Shown here piece after piece: positions 59,358 to 64,000 of a stretch of DNA of 64,000 bases. The stretch covers positions 27,364,001 through 27,428,000 of the forward strand of contig JAIVEN010000014.1 of NCBI GenBank assembly GCA_026686845.1. The letters are read 5' to 3'. The notes beneath the pieces are model-generated. The model did not search any database. It was not told where the DNA came from and was given only the letters and a program-made list of their open reading frames with translations. This stretch comes from Adenanthera pavonina (Eukaryota; Streptophyta; Magnoliopsida; Fabales; Fabaceae). Numbering within the stretch: the stretch's first letter is position 1; each line of letters opens with the position of its first letter. The translations under genes were made by a program, and so were the position numbers.

Positions 59358-61567
59358 ATGGCAAGAGTAAAGAATCCTGAAGCTGGAAAAGGAGAGGCAC
59401 AACCAAAGAGGATGGTCAAATCCTAATATGCTTCAAAGGAGGGTGAAAAACTGAAGAGAAAAGCCGATTCAACAATTGGTATCAACTCCCTCCAAACGAT
59501 TCAAGCAAGGCAACTCCCTCCAAACGACAAAAGACAACCCCAAAGGTAGAATCAAAGAAAATTGGTCCCTCTTCTTCGAAGAAAGCAGAGTCTTCGATCT
59601 CTGTTCCTACTGCTACTGATACTATTGCTTCCACTTCCTCTTTCAGTACTGAATCTAGAGAATATCAACTCACTACACTGCCATTATGGAGTACTCCTCA
59701 AATTCAGGAGGAATACTCGACCAAGTTTGCCAATAAAAAGGTAATCAAGCCTTATTGTGTGAACTTGGAAGATTTCTTAGTCTCTAACAAATTTGATACT
59801 GGAATATGGATGTTGAGATATAAGAATCTGTTAGCGATACTGGAGAGGTATGATAATGAAGTGGTAAAAGCATGGTATGCCTCCCTAAAGTACAACAGCA
59901 AGAAGAAGAAGTGGGAGGTCAATCTGAGATTAAGGACCATCTGGCTCACAGATGAGACTTTTAATGAAGTGTTGGAAATGCCAGGGCAAGATGGCCTCAA
60001 GATTGACATCACTGCCTCTGGTTATATGGATGAGGCAGAGGCTGCTGATGAAGAAGGTGGCCCCTTTCTGAACTACAAGAAGAGCACAATTTTGAACACT
60101 TTGTTCAGAAGAAAGGAAAATAGGCCAACCATAAATCTGCTAAAGCCCACAGACCTCAGTGCTCAAGTGAGGATCCTACAATACATAGTGTATAGGATCA
60201 TCTTCAACAAAAGGAGGTAGGTTCAATCTGATCACAAGGGCAGAGGCACATGTGATGGCAGCAATCATGCGTGGAAAACTTATCAACATAGGACATATAA
60301 TACTCCAACGCATGATCAAGGCAAGGGATCAGAGAAAAGATTCCACACTCCCCTATACAGCAATCATTTCCAGAATTCTACAATATGCTAGAATTCAGCA
60401 TCTTGAGAAGGGGAAAGGGAAGCCCACTGAGATTTTCAAGGAAGAGGAACTTCAAAGAATGAGAATTGAAAGAAATGAATGAAGATGGATTAGGAAGGGA
60501 GTAGGAAAATCTGAAGATCTCTTCTTTGTTGAAGATGCCTCCCTACAGCAAGAAGGTACCTCTGAGGCTTCTACAAGACCTACACCTTAGCCTTCTCTGC
60601 CTGTCCCATCTCCATCCAAACCTACTCACATTCTATCTACTCCCTCCTCTCGTGCCAGGCCAACCAAGATCACTGAGTTGTATGACAGCCTGTCTACACT
60701 CATACTTAGCATCAGAGATGAGCAAAATGCTAAATTTGCTCATCTGCAAGATCAGATTCACCAGTTGGCCAAGAACATGAAAGTGGTTGCTGATGCCTAT
60801 GAAGATATTCAGAGTGCAATTCCTGCCACATCAGCTCCATCTCATCCAGGATTCTCTGAGCCTGTTCAGTCTCCAACTCCTGAGCCTCCAAGCCCCTTTG
60901 AGCTAGCCTCATGTGAGCATGCTGATGCTGTAGAAGATACTGAGGATGCTGGTACAATGAGCACACCAAGTCCTGGCCCTCCCTTGGACTATGGTATGGA
61001 AGAAGAAGGACCTCGGGATTCAAGCTTTCATGAGCCTATTACTGCAGATACTCAAGAGTCAATCTTATCCTAGCAAGAATTTGAGCAAGTAGAAAGACTA
61101 GTGGCAACCATTTCTACTTCATCAATCATGGAGGTTGCCAGAAATGAAGAAAAGAGTATTGTGCCTTTTGTTGATTTGGAAGCTATTGCTCGCAATAATC
61201 TCTTGCAAGCTCAGAGAAGAAGGCTTGAAGAATGTTTCCTTCTGATGACCCTGCTCTTTCATCTCTCACTGCACATGGTCTTTTAGAAGAACAAAGAGCT
61301 CAATTGGCTCTTTCCAGACAAAAGATGCAAGAGCTGCTTGAGGTCTCTAATGATGAGGATCCAAGCCCTGAGCCTTCTAAGCCTCATCTGCTTTTTGCTC
61401 CTGTGCCCCTCAAAGCTATTCCAGTTTCTCAAATCCCTCCTCCGGTTGATTATGTTCACCTTCCTGATGATGCCAAAAAGGGGGAGAAGAGTAAGCAAAC
61501 TGGTAAGTCTGCTGCTAAACCATCTGGAAAGACTTACAGCAAGAAGACCAAGTCAAAGAAGAAGTGA
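59358..61567 (+). pseudogene. Sirevirus env-like 3' ORF of element C (broken)
   Basis: Starts at the ATG giving MARVKN (an ATG six bases upstream is also possible) and ends with TGA at 61565-61567 after a Lys-rich tail (KKTKSKKK). Blocks: a basic N-terminus, VNLEDFLVSNKF / RYKNLLAILERYDNEVV / WLTDETFNEVLEMP (59759-60010), ILNTLFRRKEN and LLKPTDL (60080-60165), a Pro/Ser/Glu-rich linker (60678-61070), and a Gln/Glu-rich coiled-coil-like end (61232-61400). An amber codon at 61071-61073 sits at the position also stopped in A and B. Frame changes are near 59470, 60218, 60480 and 61250. No clear signal peptide or membrane segment is visible, so 'env' is only a positional name. Confidence 0.75.
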
Positions 61568-61763
61568 TTAGAACTTAGGCTTGAGTCCTCTTATAGTGTT
61601 TTGCTATGATTCTGATGTTTGAGTTTTGTGAACTGGCAAGTCTGCTGCTGAGTCATCTGGAAAGACTTATAGCAAGAAGACCAAGTCAAAGAATAAATGA
61701 TTAGAACTTAGGCTTGAGTCCTCTTGTAGTGTTTTGCTATGATTCTGATGTTTGTGTTTTGTG
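61498..61763 (+). repeat. 133-bp tandem duplication across the env-like ORF end
   Basis: Copies 61498-61630 and 61631-61763 both contain TCTGGAAAGACTTA, the Lys-rich tail, the TGA stop and the start of the 3' untranslated region, with a few differences. The second copy is untranslated because the first stop precedes it. The segment from 61568 to 61992 holds no other gene. Confidence 0.88.
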
Positions 61764-61978
61764 CTTATATTTTTGGAACTATTTTGCATCTGTAAAGTAA
61801 TGTTTGATGAAATGAAACAATTCCTTGGCTACAATGATTTGCTTCTAGTAATCTTTGAATCTTTTTACTTGATCTACTATATATGATATCTTTTTGAAAT
61901 ATAATGCATATGTTGAGGGGGAGCTTGTTTAAGCAAACCCAAGTACTAATCTAGTTTGTAAGTTGTTTTGTTATCATC

Positions 61979-61990
61979 AAAAAGGGGGAG
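61979..61990 (+). promoter_or_regulatory. Polypurine tract of element C
   Basis: AAAAAGGGGGAG two bases before the 3' LTR. Two further tracts of the same type are upstream: 61475-61486 (inside the env-like ORF) and 61915-61923. Multiple such tracts are a recognised Sirevirus feature. Confidence 0.88.
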
Positions 61991-61992
61991 AT

Positions 61993-63654
61993 TGTTGAAT
62001 CAAGTGTTTTGATGATTCCAAACCAACATTCAAGAGCTTGGAATAAAGATATTAAAGGTGCACAAAAGGTTCAAGTGGAGAAATCCTGGAGAAATCAGTG
62101 TAAAGATTCATGTAGGATGTTTAGAAATGTTTTGAGTTAAGTAAAAGACTTTGATTTGATGAAAAGATGTTTTAAAACCTTGATTCTATGTTAAAACATG
62201 GAATAATTGAAAAACACCCACCAACAGATGAAGTTTGAAAGGTTAATACTGATCTGTCATAGTGGAAATTCAAACTTTGGCTTTGAAAATTAAAATTTTC
62301 GTATTGAAACTAAAAAAGTATGAAGAGAAACTTCTCTGATAGATGGATTTTGACTTGAGAAAATTTGAATTTTGATAAGTGTCTGAAAGGAGCTTTCAGT
62401 AACAGATAAACTTTGGGTTTTGAAAATTCGAATTTTAGACAAAATGAAACTTATGAAAACTAAAGAAATTCGTCTGAAATTATGTCAAAGTTCATCTGAA
62501 ACCAAGTTTGGATTGGATTTCAAAATTGCTCACTGACAGATGAACTTTGAACATGAAAATTTGAATTTCAGAAACTCAGCTTGTGAGTCTGTTGCAATGA
62601 TATGTTGACATACGAATGACAGTATTTATAAATTCGAATTTTGAAGTTAGTCTGAAAAGAAGTCTCTCTGACAGACGAACTTTGCATTTTGAAAATTCAA
62701 ATTTTGAATTATATGAACTACTGTGCCTTATAAACCAGCTATGGACAAACAAATTTTGGGATTCCAAAATTCGAATTTCGAAGGCATTGTAGCAAATTGA
62801 AAATACTGTTCACACTTAATAGAAAAAACTTTCTAATTGAAAATTCGTATGTCACAACATAGAAACACTTTCCAAATATCAAAATTTGAATTTCACTTCA
62901 TGATAGACGAACTTCGGGCATTCAACGTCGAAGCTATTAACCTTCAGTTTCTGTGAAATTCGTCTGTTGATCAACTAAAATTCGAATTTTAGAGTGTCAG
63001 AAGCTTTAAATGCGGTTTGTTAGTAGATAGTTTTTCAGAGTAACCATTGGATAACTTCTCCAACGAATAGATTTTGTCTCTAACGTATAATGAAGACCTA
63101 AATCTGTAAATATAACATCATTTGAAGTTATAGGTAACGATTTTAACTTTGTATATACTGAAACTCTGCCAAATCATCTACTCAAAGTCTCTTACTCTCT
63201 CACTTTAATAATTGTACTCCAACTTTCATATTCACTTTGTTTAAGAGAGTTTAATCATTGTAAACAATCTTATCTTCATCAGGAAGAAAGATTTTCTTGT
63301 GAGGGGATATCACAAGGGATTGTGAAGCACTTTATAAGAGTGCATAGAGTGAATGAGTGAGCTCTAGAAACAAAGCATCATCTTTGTACTGAGGCATTTG
63401 CAAGAAGCCCGTTGAATTCTTGCAGAATAGTGGAAATTCTTAAGTGGTGACTTGGGGACTAGACGTAGGTCAAGTGGAGAGACCGAATCAGGATAAATAT
63501 TTGAGTTTTCTTCTCTTTACTGCAACTTTTACAACTTGTTTACTTATACTCTATTTTACCATCTATACTTTACTTTCTTCACTTTCTTGACATTTTGCAG
63601 AAAATTTTTAAGCTTCCCAATTCACCCCCTCTTGGGAAGCCAGCCTATCTAACA
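61993..63654 (+). repeat. 3' LTR of element C
   Basis: 1,662 bp, TGTTGAATC..CTAACA, collinear with the 5' LTR (52213-53865) with scattered substitutions and small indels. The G1 LTR resumes directly after it. Confidence 0.95.
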
Positions 63655-64000
63655 TAAAATTCTTTGAATCTCACTTCCTCTAAATCGCTAACCATGTTAG
63701 GGAAAAACCATGAAAAATGGCTAAGGAAGGAGCTAGATGTGTTAAGAAGATAATGAGTGGTTGATTATGCAAGTTATTATGTTATGATGTGAACATTTGT
63801 ATCCATATATATATAGATGAGTGATGCTGTCATTATTTGTTATCATCTATTTCTTTGTTTCTCATTATGTTATGTATGTATGTAGTACTATGAATGATGA
63901 TGTAATTATGATACATAGCTCATTTTGCCAACATATGAATGAAAATGCTTAATCTGAATATCCTGATAGAAACGTAGCTGCTGTTCAGTGAAACAGGGCA
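63655..64000 (+). mobile_element. G1 large LTR, continuation after element C
   Basis: TTCTTTGAATCTCACTTCC and the following bases match the G1 copies near 8475 and 37640, the point reached at 52212. The LTR runs past the window end. Confidence 0.85.

Larger units (their letters stand above)
52213..63654 (+). mobile_element. Sirevirus-type Ty1/copia retrotransposon C, complete with both LTRs
   Basis: 11,442 bp, TGTTGAATC to CTAACA. The flanks TAAGA (52208-52212) and TAAAA (63655-63659) form a 5-bp duplication with one change. The order is 5' LTR, primer site, gag, protease, integrase, RT, RNase H, env-like ORF, polypurine tract, 3' LTR. The two LTRs are collinear with only scattered differences, so the insertion is among the younger events here. 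The coding part has many stops and frameshifts, so it was probably mobilised in trans or decayed after insertion. Confidence 0.96.

Overview
The window is nuclear DNA of a flowering plant, most likely a eudicot. It is strongly AT-rich, and nearly everything recognisable is transposable-element sequence. I found no intact host gene. The main family is a Ty1/copia retrotransposon of the Sirevirus type: initiator-tRNA-Met primer sites (TGGTATCAGAGC), LTRs running from TGTTG to CTAACA, two zinc knuckles in gag, several AAGGGGGAG-type polypurine tracts, and a long extra 'env-like' ORF downstream of pol. The species cannot be told from this sequence.

Left part (1-23.3 kb): a complex of minus-strand Sirevirus copies. 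Element A (1-13990) is nearly complete but broken by stops, and a 3.3-kb LTR sits in its integrase (6315-9636). Its 5' LTR (12336-13990) is also the LTR next to the 3' end of a second, rearranged copy, B. B consists of an env-like 3' half (14263-15833), then an inverted plus-strand LTR-PBS-gag piece (about 16055-18002), then a minus-strand RT-integrase-gag block (18003-21481). It ends in a 5' LTR of a different subfamily (21537-23326).

Middle part (23.3-44.2 kb): mostly large LTRs without internal coding sequence, probably Ty3/gypsy-like. They are named here G1 (about 3.3 kb, TGTAATATCC start), G2 (about 2.2-2.4 kb, TATAATAYCC start) and G3 (about 2.2 kb, TGTAACTCCC start). Several are solo LTRs with readable 5-bp target duplications: GTAAT at 26813-29404, ATAAA at 41551-43977, and AGTTT around a short Sirevirus solo LTR at 40333-41099. 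A tandem repeat of roughly 1 kb at 25.5-30.1 kb carries an exon-like open segment with splice-like borders.

Right part (44.2-64 kb): one CACTA-type terminus; a decayed Helitron-type block (PIF1/Helitron helicase at 47.3-49.3 kb and a replication-protein-A-like pseudogene at 44.7-46.0 kb, both on the minus strand); and the C-terminal end of a hAT transposase. A G1 LTR begins where the hAT fragment stops, and that LTR is itself split by Sirevirus C (52213-63654). C has both LTRs and all domains in order but many stops and frameshifts. Order of events: hAT, then G1, then C.

The window is best read as a layered record of insertion, LTR-LTR recombination, inversion and decay. The points most worth follow-up are the inverted LTR/gag junction with convergent promoters (a possible small-RNA source), an amber codon shared by three env-like ORFs, and the exon-like repeat at 26 kb.
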